Source: Aureispira anguillae (GTDB taxonomy: Bacteria > Bacteroidota > Bacteroidia > Chitinophagales > Saprospiraceae). Taken from it: a stretch of 64,000 nt of DNA. Positions 56,138-64,000 of the stretch are shown piece by piece. A model generated the notes under the pieces. That model did not search any database. It worked only from the letters and a program-made list of their open reading frames with translations, and had not been told where the DNA came from. Where the stretch lies: contig NZ_AP026867.1 in the NCBI RefSeq assembly GCF_026000115.1, positions 4,149,716 through 4,213,715 of the forward strand. The letters run 5' to 3'. Made by a program: the position numbers and the translations under genes. Numbering within the stretch: the first letter of the stretch is position 1; each line of letters begins with the position of its first letter.

Positions 56138-58150
56138 TTAATCTTCCATTAGCAAACATTTCTCTTGATTTATAAGTGCCTTAATTTGGGCTACCTCTCC
56201 CAAAATAGCCTGCAACTTTATGTTCTCAGCTTGTCGAATGGATGCTCGATAGTTCCGATACGTTTGATGTCGGTAAGCTTCCAAAGTCAAATCATAGGTT
56301 AAATATTGTTTTGCTTGCCGCATGCATTTGATTTCTTTGGATAACAAGCGTCTCCACTTTTGCTGAAAACCAAGATGTTTTTGCAAGGATAGTTGATAAA
56401 ACTTTAATTCCTTACTTAAATTTTCCACAATCCTTCTACATCGTTGTTTCCATTCTTTTCTGTTCCCAAACGGTTTATGTTGCGCTTCTTTTAGTAGCTT
56501 TAATTCCTGCTTAACCAAGCAGCAGTATACCTTAATATTCTGATGAGAAGCCAGTTGTTTTTTTCTCAGAGCCAATAAAGCAGTATAAACAACAGCTTGA
56601 TTAAGACTGTCTGCCTGTTGGCATTTTTCCACAAGTTGCCGTCTATCTTCAAAGACCTTATTTTCATAAACAAGAGGCAGCCTTAATTTTTTTTGGCGAA
56701 TCAATCGTTTTATTGTCTCTGAATTTTTTTCATAAACGTTGAGGATTTCTATTTCTTTTAGTTCACTCATGCGAAGTTTTTTAGCCTGCAATTGCGCTAT
56801 AAGAACATCTTTTTGATGATCTACTTCTTTTGCAATCGCCTCTAGAGAATCTATTGGTTCCAATAATCCCCCCATTTCCGTTACCTGTTTTACAATTGTA
56901 GCATTAGAATCACAGGGCAACGATCGCCTCTTTATCCATTGGGCAGCAGAATGCTGATGCCATAAATTTTCTTTTTTAATTTGCTGAACCAATTGCTGTG
57001 CGCTAAGATTTTTTTGAATTTGTTTTTGCAGCAAATCGATGTGCACTTTATTTTGCTTATTCAGCCGTTTTTCCCATTGTAAACTCTGTAATTGCTTTGA
57101 TTCAAACTCTCTATTATTGTTGGTAATCCCTTCCCTCAAAAAAGAATCTACCACCACAATATATTCCTCCAATTGTTCCAATTCTTTGAAAGAAACATTT
57201 AGACAATTGTTCTTTGAATCAAAAAAAGCCCGAAATAAGCTATCTAATGCTAAGTAATAATTCATTCCCTTCACACGGCAATTATCAGGATTGATCTGGT
57301 GCCCCTCTTCTCCTTCTTTTAGCCATTTTTGAATTTGAGAACGAGCTCCATAAGCCTCTATCTCTGGGCTTTCTTTTAGTGTTTTGTAATACCAAGATAA
57401 ATGCCCATGAATGACCCATCCACCTTGCTTAAATAATTTTAAGGACAGGGGCATTTTAAGCAATTGGTACATTTCGAGATTGGGGAAATGTGTAAAAATC
57501 ATTTCATCAGGGGGAACAAAAAACCATTGGGGATTAAATTGATGCACATACTTAAATTTAGGTCGATACTTTATCCCAAATGCTCTTGCCATTAATTTAG
57601 GCAAACCTTGCTTTTTGTGTGCAACATGCCCACTCCCATAGGTCAAATCCATTAAATACCACCTATTATCTATTTCGACAATTGACCAAGTATGTTCCGC
57701 TCGGTACAAGGTATCTGTTTCAACAAAGTCAAAACCTTTGGTATAACCATTTACGATTTCAGCTTGAATTCCTACACTAGTGCACATATCCTTAAACAAC
57801 TGAGCGTATTCCTTACACAGCGCCTTGCGTTTTCGAAGTACTTCTACAGAGGTTTTGTGGCCTACTATTTTATTTTTAAATGCCTTGTAATTGTATTTAA
57901 TATTCTGCGTAATCCAATAACTAATTGCCAAAACTTTGTGATAATCGTTCGGGCATTCCTTGGTTAGATAATAGGCTAGAATACTAGGTTCCTGTGTTTT
58001 TAGGCGAGGCACATGAGCTACTTTTTGAACAATAGCAGTCGTATCAAAGTCCCTTCCTTTTTGAGCCATCACATCAACAGTCCCCACTAACAATCCTCCA
58101 AAAAGGAACAGCCAGCCCCAAAAATACCAATATGCTATAAAATGATACAT
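56138..58150 (-). CDS. Secreted transglutaminase-like protein with long coiled-coil tail
   Basis: The 670-residue protein has an N-terminal hydrophobic signal (about residues 7-27). Residues about 50-180 form a transglutaminase-like domain with the catalytic Cys in RKALCKEYAQLF, His in RAEHTWSIVE and Asp in MDLTYGSGH. The remainder (about residues 290-670) is rich in Lys, Gln, Glu and Leu in long helices. This layout resembles KY-type transglutaminase-fold proteins in Bacteroidota. Whether it crosslinks or cleaves proteins cannot be told. Confidence 0.85.
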   Translation of the reverse strand: MYHFIAYWYFWGWLFLFGGLLVGTVDVMAQKGRDFDTTAIVQKVAHVPRLKTQEPSILAYYLTKECPNDYHKVLAISYWITQNIKYNYKAFKNKIVGHKTSVEVLRKRKALCKEYAQLFKDMCTSVGIQAEIVNGYTKGFDFVETDTLYRAEHTWSIVEIDNRWYLMDLTYGSGHVAHKKQGLPKLMARAFGIKYRPKFKYVHQFNPQWFFVPPDEMIFTHFPNLEMYQLLKMPLSLKLFKQGGWVIHGHLSWYYKTLKESPEIEAYGARSQIQKWLKEGEEGHQINPDNCRVKGMNYYLALDSLFRAFFDSKNNCLNVSFKELEQLEEYIVVVDSFLREGITNNNREFESKQLQSLQWEKRLNKQNKVHIDLLQKQIQKNLSAQQLVQQIKKENLWHQHSAAQWIKRRSLPCDSNATIVKQVTEMGGLLEPIDSLEAIAKEVDHQKDVLIAQLQAKKLRMSELKEIEILNVYEKNSETIKRLIRQKKLRLPLVYENKVFEDRRQLVEKCQQADSLNQAVVYTALLALRKKQLASHQNIKVYCCLVKQELKLLKEAQHKPFGNRKEWKQRCRRIVENLSKELKFYQLSLQKHLGFQQKWRRLLSKEIKCMRQAKQYLTYDLTLEAYRHQTYRNYRASIRQAENIKLQAILGEVAQIKALINQEKCLLMED

Positions 58151-58284
58151 GGTTTAGTGGTTTATTGCTCATTGCATTAGCCTCAATCGTACATAAGCTA
58201 ATACTTGCTATGGGTAGGTCAAAAATCGGATCAGATTACATAAAAAAGCTACATAAGCATCTATAAGTTCTACTACCAATAGAA

Positions 58285-59418
58285 TTAGTCAAAAACGAGT
58301 TCAAACGCCTTCCTTCCATAACTTTGACCATTGATTTGCAATTCTACAGCATGCTCTCCTTCATACAATATGCGGGTACTAAAATGTTTAAAAAGTTGCT
58401 TCTTTTGTATTTTAATAGACTTATTCCCAGCTAAGTCCAAGATTTTTAATTTAAATACTTTAGGGGATTGCATCCCATTGGCTTTTTTAAAATAGATGAT
58501 GTAATCAACTATTAACGGTTGCAATTCTGAAGTTTTAGAATTAATTTCAAAAGAAAACTCTAATTTTTCTCCTAGCTTCAACTCATTTTGGTGTACCTTA
58601 AAATTGCCTATTTCAACTTGTGGCGAATCTGAGAACCCCAAGAGCTTTAGCGCATTCGAATTACCTGCTTTTACCAAGGTTCTAAGTGCATGTTTGGTGA
58701 TCCATTCAATCTGTGCTGTTGTCTTTTTATTCCATTTTTCTAAGGTTTGAATCACGAGTTCTTTCCTATCTTTGGTTAGATCATTCAGGTGATTTGCAAC
58801 AGAGCGACGTACATATAATTCAGGGTCATTTCTGAGTGTAGCCAACAAAGCAATAATAACAGAATAATTATCATCATAAACGGTTACCCTAGGCGCCCAA
58901 GGCAAACGAGGGCGGGTTCCTTCTGACACCAATCTTCGTACGTGTTGGTTATCATCTTTTACCCACTGTTCCATTTTTTTAAGCATCCGACTAGGGTATT
59001 TTTCTAGGAAAGGGCGAATGGCAAATTCTGCACTAAACCGCTTGGTCATTTCGTATAAAAATTGAGTTGCCAACTCAAAATCTTTCTCTTCTAAACCATA
59101 CCAACTCACATAAACACCATAAGGCATGTATAAAAATACATTATCTTTTGCCGTTTCAGAACTTCCTAATTCATCGCCAAAAGCATCCAACAATATTTGC
59201 CCTCCTTCTGCAAAATCGGTTGGTAAAAATTCATGTAATTCTTGAGCAATCAAATTTGCCCGCTCCTTGAATGCCAAAGAAGCCAACTTAGGGCTAACCT
59301 TGGATTCAAAACGCTCTCGCTCAAATGGCTTCCAAACCTTTTTTATCGATTGTCCTATTTGTGCAACTACTTCGGGATTAAGGACGGCACTAAATTCAAA
59401 TTTCTTTTCTGGTTTCAT
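58285..59418 (-). CDS. AlkC-type DNA alkylation repair protein with C-terminal Ig-like domain
   Basis: The 377-residue protein has an array of HEAT-like helical repeats (residues about 1-255) that matches the AlkC/AlkD superfamily of DNA glycosylases, with the segment EGTRPRLPWAPRVTVYDDN (about residues 166-184) typical of the AlkC branch. Residues about 270-377 (FKVHQNELKLGEKLEFSFEI, GQSYGRKAFELVF) look like the Ig-like domain known for some AlkC enzymes. It should remove alkylated bases such as 3-methyladenine. It stands alone on the minus strand. Confidence 0.85.
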   Translation of the reverse strand: MKPEKKFEFSAVLNPEVVAQIGQSIKKVWKPFERERFESKVSPKLASLAFKERANLIAQELHEFLPTDFAEGGQILLDAFGDELGSSETAKDNVFLYMPYGVYVSWYGLEEKDFELATQFLYEMTKRFSAEFAIRPFLEKYPSRMLKKMEQWVKDDNQHVRRLVSEGTRPRLPWAPRVTVYDDNYSVIIALLATLRNDPELYVRRSVANHLNDLTKDRKELVIQTLEKWNKKTTAQIEWITKHALRTLVKAGNSNALKLLGFSDSPQVEIGNFKVHQNELKLGEKLEFSFEINSKTSELQPLIVDYIIYFKKANGMQSPKVFKLKILDLAGNKSIKIQKKQLFKHFSTRILYEGEHAVELQINGQSYGRKAFELVFD

Positions 59419-59482
59419 TTGGTGTATATTGTGTCATAATAATAAGGTCTTAGAACAACTTTAGTACACTGTCACAAAGATT

Positions 59483-59698
59483 ATGGATGGTTTTCGCAGA
59501 GAATTTCAGATGAGATTCGATGAAAATTACAGCCTGATAGCAGCGTTATCTAGGTAAAAATTTGAAAAAGAAGGTTGGCAAAACCCAGTAGAAAAAGGCT
59601 ACAGCTATCCATACAACTTTATTCGTGACAATCGTTATTTAGTTAAAAATAACTATTTCGTCTCAGAATTGAACTATTTTTGCGTTAGATGTTTTTAG
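59483..59698 (+). pseudogene. Possible gene remnant with one in-frame stop
   Basis: Starting at the ATG at 59483, the frame runs to the TAG at 59696 with a single TAA at 59555. Both halves look protein-like (MDGFRREFQMRFDENYSLIA before the stop; KFEKEGWQNPVEKGYSYPYN and FIRDNRYLVKNNY after it). It could be a decayed gene end or a chance frame; no family is recognised. The rest of the 59419-59881 gap holds an AGCCCTAAGGGCT palindrome at 59846-59858 before mutS2 and nothing else notable. Confidence 0.35.
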
Positions 59699-59881
59699 AA
59701 TGTGGGGCAGTTCTAAAATTAACAAGTTTAGTACAGTGATAAGCCCCTTAACAACAAGATTATAAATTTAACAAGTGATCTTCGAAAAAGAAAAGGGTTA
59801 ATGCAACAAGATCGCTTCATAATTAGTAATAAAAATAAGACAACAAGCCCTAAGGGCTGTATGATAAAGAAGTAAAGAGAA

Positions 59882-62284
59882 ATGAAACTTGCACCGAAAG
59901 ATTTGTATCAAACGTTAGAGTTTGATAAAATACTAGAAATTACTGAAAGTTACTGCTATGGAACCTTGGGAAAAGATTATTTTCGCAACCTCATTCCAAG
60001 TACCGAAGCCTCTCAAATTGAGCGTTGGCTCCTAGAGGTATTTGAATACACTCAAACCTATGAAAACAACCATAATTTTCCGATGAGCAACTATGCTAGT
60101 ATTGGAGAAGATCTAAAAATGTTGAGCATAGAAGGTTATGTACTCTCTGTTGAAAGCCTCCGAAACGTAGCCAAAACACTTTTAGTTTGTTATGATATTT
60201 ATGGTTTTTTCAGCAAACGAAAAAGCACCAAAACGCTTTATCCCACGCTCTATGACATTATTAGAATAGCAGATTTTGATAAAGAGCTCTTGAGTGAAAT
60301 ACAACGGGTTATTGATGAAGAAGGCAATATTCGCCCCAATGCATCCCCCGAATTGTTGCGTATTGCTAGAATGCAAAATAGCAAACGCCAAGAGTTGGAT
60401 AAAAAATTCCGCCAAATCATTGTCCATTATCAAAGCAAAGGTTGGCTAAAAGACAACAAAGAAAGTTTTAGAAATAGTCGCCGAGTATTGTCTGTTCCTT
60501 CGGAACGCAAACGCCAAGTGCGAGGAATTATTCACGATGAATCGGCTTCGGGAAAAACGGTTTTTATTGAGCCTGAAGGAGTCATTGATCTAAACAATGA
60601 TATTTTTGATTTAGAACGAGATTATCAACGAGAAATTTACCGAATTTTGCGGGATTTGAGCAATTTATTGCGTCCTTATATCGATCAGTTGCAGCAATAT
60701 GAAAACATTATTGTTCGCTTTGATACCATACAAGCCAAAACGCAATTGGCGACCCAACTGGATGCAACTAAGCCTAAAGTGATGCTCACGCCTCATTACA
60801 AAATACGCAATGTTATCCACCCTTTATTGGCCCTAAAAAACAAAACGGCTGGTGTAAAAACGGTTCCTTTTCATTTGCACTTCAAAAAGGATACTCGAAT
60901 TTTGGTCTTAAGTGGTCCTAATGCTGGGGGTAAGTCGGTTTGTATGAAAGCCATTGGACTGGTTCAATTGATGCTACAATCAGGGATGCTTATTCCTGCC
61001 AACGAAGGGGCTGAAATGGGAATCTTTGAACAGATTTTTGCAGATATTGGTGATCAACAATCCTTAGAAGATGAGTTGAGTACTTATAGCTCTCGATTGC
61101 AGAATGCTCGCTTTTTTATGGAAAACGCCAACGACAAAACATTGATCTTAATTGATGAGTTTGGTTCGGGAACGGATCCTAAAATGGGCGGTGCCATCGC
61201 AGAGGCCATTTTGCGAGATCTCAATAGAAAAAAAGCCTTTGGGGTAATTACCACCCATTATTCTAATCTCAAAGTTTTTGCTTTTGAAAACAAAGGTTTG
61301 ATTAATGGTTCTATGATTTTTGATAAAGATAGCCTCTCTCCTACTTATCAGATGAAGATGGGAAAACCAGGTAGTTCTTATGCCTTTGAAATTGCCACCA
61401 AAAGTGGGCTGCCCAATCAGGTGATTGGTTATGCTAGACGGAAGGTTGGAAAACAAAACCATAACTTGGATGAAATTCTAGTGGATTTGCAACGAGAACG
61501 CCAAAAAGCGGTTGAAGCGCATGAACAGGTATTAGAACATCAGAAACGCTTGGATCAATTGATCAAAAATTATGAGTCGGCGTTTAGGGAGTTAGAATTT
61601 GCTCGAAAAAAGCTAAAACTTCAAATCAAAGAGCAAGAATTAGTTGAAACGGAAAAAACCAACAAGGAGCTTCAAAAGGTATTGCGAGAGCTAAAAACAT
61701 CTAGTAATAAGGAAAAAGCAGCCCAAAAGGCTAAAACATTGTTGGAACAATCGCAAATAGAGCGCAAAAAAATAACCGATGATGTCAACGCCGTAAAAGA
61801 AGGCATTTATGAGGTCTATGAGCAAGCCGATGATGGGGTCATTGAAGTAGGTTCTTATGTTAAGTTGCGTTCTGGCGGTGGTATGGGAATTGTCAAGGAA
61901 ATCAAACGCAAAGAAGCTAAGGTAGAAATGGGCAATTTAAATCTGATGGTTAAGTTACGAGATTTACAATTGATCAAAAACCCTATTCTTTCTCAACAAA
62001 CCGCTATTGTCAAAACGGATACCCTCAGCAAAAAGGCACACTTTGAGCCTAAAATTGACATTCGTGGAATGCGTTATGAGGATGCTTTAGAACGCATTCA
62101 GGAGTTTATGGACAATGCCTTGATGGCTAGTGCCAATGAGGTCCGAATTATCCATGGCAAAGGCTCTGGTGCTTTGCGTAAGGTGGTCACTAAAAAACTA
62201 AGAGAATACAAAAACATTGTTCGTTCTTATCATCCTGAACCGCATCAAGGTGGCAATGGAATGACGATTGTTGAGTTGGGGTAA
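59882..62284 (+). CDS. mutS2: MutS2-family endonuclease/ATPase
   Basis: The 800-residue protein is a MutS2, which acts on recombination intermediates and, in some bacteria, on collided ribosomes. The MutS ATPase shows GPNAGGKSVCMKAIG (Walker A, about residues 345-360), ADIGDQQSLEDELSTYSS and LIDEFGSGTDP (Walker B). A coiled-coil region (about residues 530-650) and a C-terminal Smr nuclease domain (IDIRGMRYEDALERI, IIHGKGSGALRK) complete it. The mismatch-recognition domain of MutS is absent, as expected for this family. Confidence 0.97.
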   Translation: MKLAPKDLYQTLEFDKILEITESYCYGTLGKDYFRNLIPSTEASQIERWLLEVFEYTQTYENNHNFPMSNYASIGEDLKMLSIEGYVLSVESLRNVAKTLLVCYDIYGFFSKRKSTKTLYPTLYDIIRIADFDKELLSEIQRVIDEEGNIRPNASPELLRIARMQNSKRQELDKKFRQIIVHYQSKGWLKDNKESFRNSRRVLSVPSERKRQVRGIIHDESASGKTVFIEPEGVIDLNNDIFDLERDYQREIYRILRDLSNLLRPYIDQLQQYENIIVRFDTIQAKTQLATQLDATKPKVMLTPHYKIRNVIHPLLALKNKTAGVKTVPFHLHFKKDTRILVLSGPNAGGKSVCMKAIGLVQLMLQSGMLIPANEGAEMGIFEQIFADIGDQQSLEDELSTYSSRLQNARFFMENANDKTLILIDEFGSGTDPKMGGAIAEAILRDLNRKKAFGVITTHYSNLKVFAFENKGLINGSMIFDKDSLSPTYQMKMGKPGSSYAFEIATKSGLPNQVIGYARRKVGKQNHNLDEILVDLQRERQKAVEAHEQVLEHQKRLDQLIKNYESAFRELEFARKKLKLQIKEQELVETEKTNKELQKVLRELKTSSNKEKAAQKAKTLLEQSQIERKKITDDVNAVKEGIYEVYEQADDGVIEVGSYVKLRSGGGMGIVKEIKRKEAKVEMGNLNLMVKLRDLQLIKNPILSQQTAIVKTDTLSKKAHFEPKIDIRGMRYEDALERIQEFMDNALMASANEVRIIHGKGSGALRKVVTKKLREYKNIVRSYHPEPHQGGNGMTIVELG

Positions 62285-62378
62285 ATTCGTAATCTCTACA
62301 TCCTAAAAGGATTAATTGGAAGCGTTGAAGATATGATATTCGTATTTTTATAGCTTTCAATTCATCCTTATTGTAACC

Positions 62379-64000
62379 TCAAAAAGAATACACATAACCA
62401 AAATGCACCTTGCTATTGTTAAATAAAATAGGATTCCCCTGTTGTGTTCCTAAGGCATAGCTTAAGGCAAAAATTCCCACCTTGGTCTCCAAGGCTACTC
62501 CCACCCCAAAACCAATTGGAAAATCACTGTAAGCAGCACTACTAATCGTTTGTTTTTGAATATAAGCAAAGTCGCCAAATAAATAAGCGTATGAGTTCCG
62601 CCCAAATAAAAATCGCCATTCGAGACTCAGTACATTATACCAAGTTGCCAATAAAGCTTCTTCGTCAAAACCTCTAAGTAATTTGTTCCCTCCGATACGA
62701 AAAGTCTCATTGTCATAAATTGGATCTTTAGAGATAATAACCCCTCCCTTAAATCGAGCCATTAATGTACTCCATTTCAACAGTTGAAAGAAATGACTAT
62801 GTTCTACTAAAAACCGATACTGAAAGGTATTGGGTACAATGGTATCGTATAAGGAAGCAAAGTTAAAAGTGCTGTCTAGAGGATCTGAAATTTCCTCTAT
62901 GGTGTTGTTTTTTCGAACTCTCTTAAGAGAAAAGCTTGCTACTAATTTTGTTTCAAAGCCCTTGCGAGGATTGTATTTATAATCCAAATTATCATAATAA
63001 AAGGCTAACCCAAATGAAGTGTTGTCTATATCCAACATTGCAGGAAGTCGGCGAGTACTTTTAATCGTATTGGTGTCTATATTGATAAGATTGGTATTGG
63101 TATTGACCCAAAATGCCTTGATATAACTATTCCCATTAAATAAATACTGCAATCCAACATCTGTTATAATATCAATATAGGCAGAGTCTCGTTTGTACAA
63201 TTTAAAGGCTAAATCTACTCCTAAGGGCGTTTTTAATAAATAAGGCCACCCAAAACGCACCAACAAATCAGAAGTTCCTAAACTCAATTGTTGCCATTTA
63301 AACTGCAAGCGTTTTCCTGTTCCCAAAGGATTTATCAAATCAATATCAATATTCCCTGTAAAATCGAATTTCTGTTGTCCTGTAACAGCATCTTTGGTTG
63401 GTAAAAAACCCAGCAAGACATCAATTTTACTAGAAGGACGATCCATCAAAAAAAGATTAAGTTCGGCCTTTCTATCTCGAAAAATAACATAGGGGGTCTG
63501 ATAATTATTTAGATAGCGCAAGGCATTGATTCTGTTCTGAACTTTTTTGACCAACTTTTCGCTGTATAATTTATCCTTTCGAATGCCCAAATAACTCGCC
63601 ATAAATCCAGGAGTAATTCGCACCTTTTTTTTCTTATTTTGCCGCTTGGGGTTTCGGCTCCTACCTTTAATTTTAAGAGCATCAAAAAAAATCAACGGTC
63701 CTTTTTCAAAATAGATTTTTGCAGCGATTTCTGAAGCTTCAATTCGGACACTATCAATGTATACCTGTGCAAAAGGATAACCATGGTTTTCTAAATAGGT
63801 CAATAGCTTCTCTTGCAATTGCACGACCTCTTTATAATAAAAGGGCTGATTGGTATATAGACGTTCTCTAAAGCCAATTGCCGACAAAAATGCAGGAGCT
63901 ACATTGCCATTGGTCAAACTAGCCCATTCATAGCGTTCTCCAACAAAAAAATAAGCCGTATAATTGTTCTCATCTTGAAATAAGGTATCAACAGACGCCG
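62379..64000 (-). CDS. Omp85-family (BamA/TamA-like) outer-membrane protein, 5' end cut by window edge
   Basis: The frame stays open through the right edge, with no stop between 63918 and 64000, so the N-terminus is missing; the apparent start at 63917 is only a TTG inside the gene. The visible part begins in POTRA-like repeats (QLQEKLLTYLENHGYPFAQV, FEKGPLIFFDALKIKG) and continues into a 16-strand type barrel with DNLDYKYNPRKGFETKL and FRIGGNKLLRGFDEEA, the signature of the D15/Omp85 surface antigen group, ending in a phenylalanine (YVYSF). Proteins of this group insert or export outer-membrane proteins. The gene is convergent with mutS2. Confidence 0.9.
   Translation of the reverse strand, partial: ASVDTLFQDENNYTAYFFVGERYEWASLTNGNVAPAFLSAIGFRERLYTNQPFYYKEVVQLQEKLLTYLENHGYPFAQVYIDSVRIEASEIAAKIYFEKGPLIFFDALKIKGRSRNPKRQNKKKKVRITPGFMASYLGIRKDKLYSEKLVKKVQNRINALRYLNNYQTPYVIFRDRKAELNLFLMDRPSSKIDVLLGFLPTKDAVTGQQKFDFTGNIDIDLINPLGTGKRLQFKWQQLSLGTSDLLVRFGWPYLLKTPLGVDLAFKLYKRDSAYIDIITDVGLQYLFNGNSYIKAFWVNTNTNLINIDTNTIKSTRRLPAMLDIDNTSFGLAFYYDNLDYKYNPRKGFETKLVASFSLKRVRKNNTIEEISDPLDSTFNFASLYDTIVPNTFQYRFLVEHSHFFQLLKWSTLMARFKGGVIISKDPIYDNETFRIGGNKLLRGFDEEALLATWYNVLSLEWRFLFGRNSYAYLFGDFAYIQKQTISSAAYSDFPIGFGVGVALETKVGIFALSYALGTQQGNPILFNNSKVHFGYVYSF

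Noticed and set aside
63915-63917. TTG start of the Omp85 protein
   Set aside because: The frame continues without a stop to the window edge and the upstream residues look like coding sequence, so the true start is outside.

Overview
The window looks like a low-GC chromosome segment from the phylum Bacteroidota. The supporting signs are lipoproteins with Bacteroidota-style lipoboxes, a C-terminal type IX secretion (T9SS) sorting-type domain on an aminopeptidase, HYR/PKD-like modular surface proteins, a SusC/TonB-type outer-membrane barrel, promoters of the form TTTG-N19-TAnnTTTG, and Bacteroidota-type versions of the division genes (MraY with an extra loop, FtsI with a PASTA tail). A Saprospiraceae-type organism such as Aureispira is a plausible guess from the HYR-rich surface protein and gene style, but this is inference only.

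Layout. Positions 1-3563 hold the 5' part of a very large secreted modular protein that runs off the left edge. After a 1.1 kb AT-rich gap come an overlapping DUF2490/CotH gene pair and a beta-carbonic anhydrase. From 8.3 to 27.3 kb the genes are mixed housekeeping and accessory ones: lepA, hemF, glpK, ubiX, a KirBac-type potassium channel, a DUF1573 lipoprotein, an M1 aminopeptidase, a cyclophilin, a thioredoxin/epimerase pair, a lone IS630-type helix-turn-helix ORF and several small unknown proteins. Between 22.9 and 23.5 kb lies a striking seven-copy tandem array whose units each look like a small promoter-hairpin-terminator cassette.

From 42.8 down to 27.7 kb (minus strand) runs the division and cell wall (dcw) cluster: mraZ, rsmH, ftsL, ftsI, murE, mraY, murD, ftsW, murC, ftsQ, ftsA, ftsZ. 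It makes the lipid-linked peptidoglycan precursor and the divisome. murG, which normally lies between ftsW and murC, is absent. The cluster is preceded by a triple AAAGTGG repeat matching a MraZ box. It has a 23-bp tandem repeat between rsmH and ftsL, and a strong hairpin followed by a likely promoter between ftsA and ftsZ.

From 43.4 to 64 kb the genes are again mixed: a SUKH-like protein, upp, a membrane-anchored metallophosphoesterase, an outer-membrane receptor-like barrel, an alpha/beta hydrolase, an SRPBCC protein, a DUF2891 lipoprotein, a TPR protein, two adjacent helical proteins of unknown function, a transglutaminase-like protein, an AlkC-type DNA glycosylase, mutS2, and an Omp85 (BamA/TamA-like) protein cut by the right edge. 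Convergent gene pairs are often separated by long perfect hairpins. I saw no rRNA, tRNA or CRISPR array.
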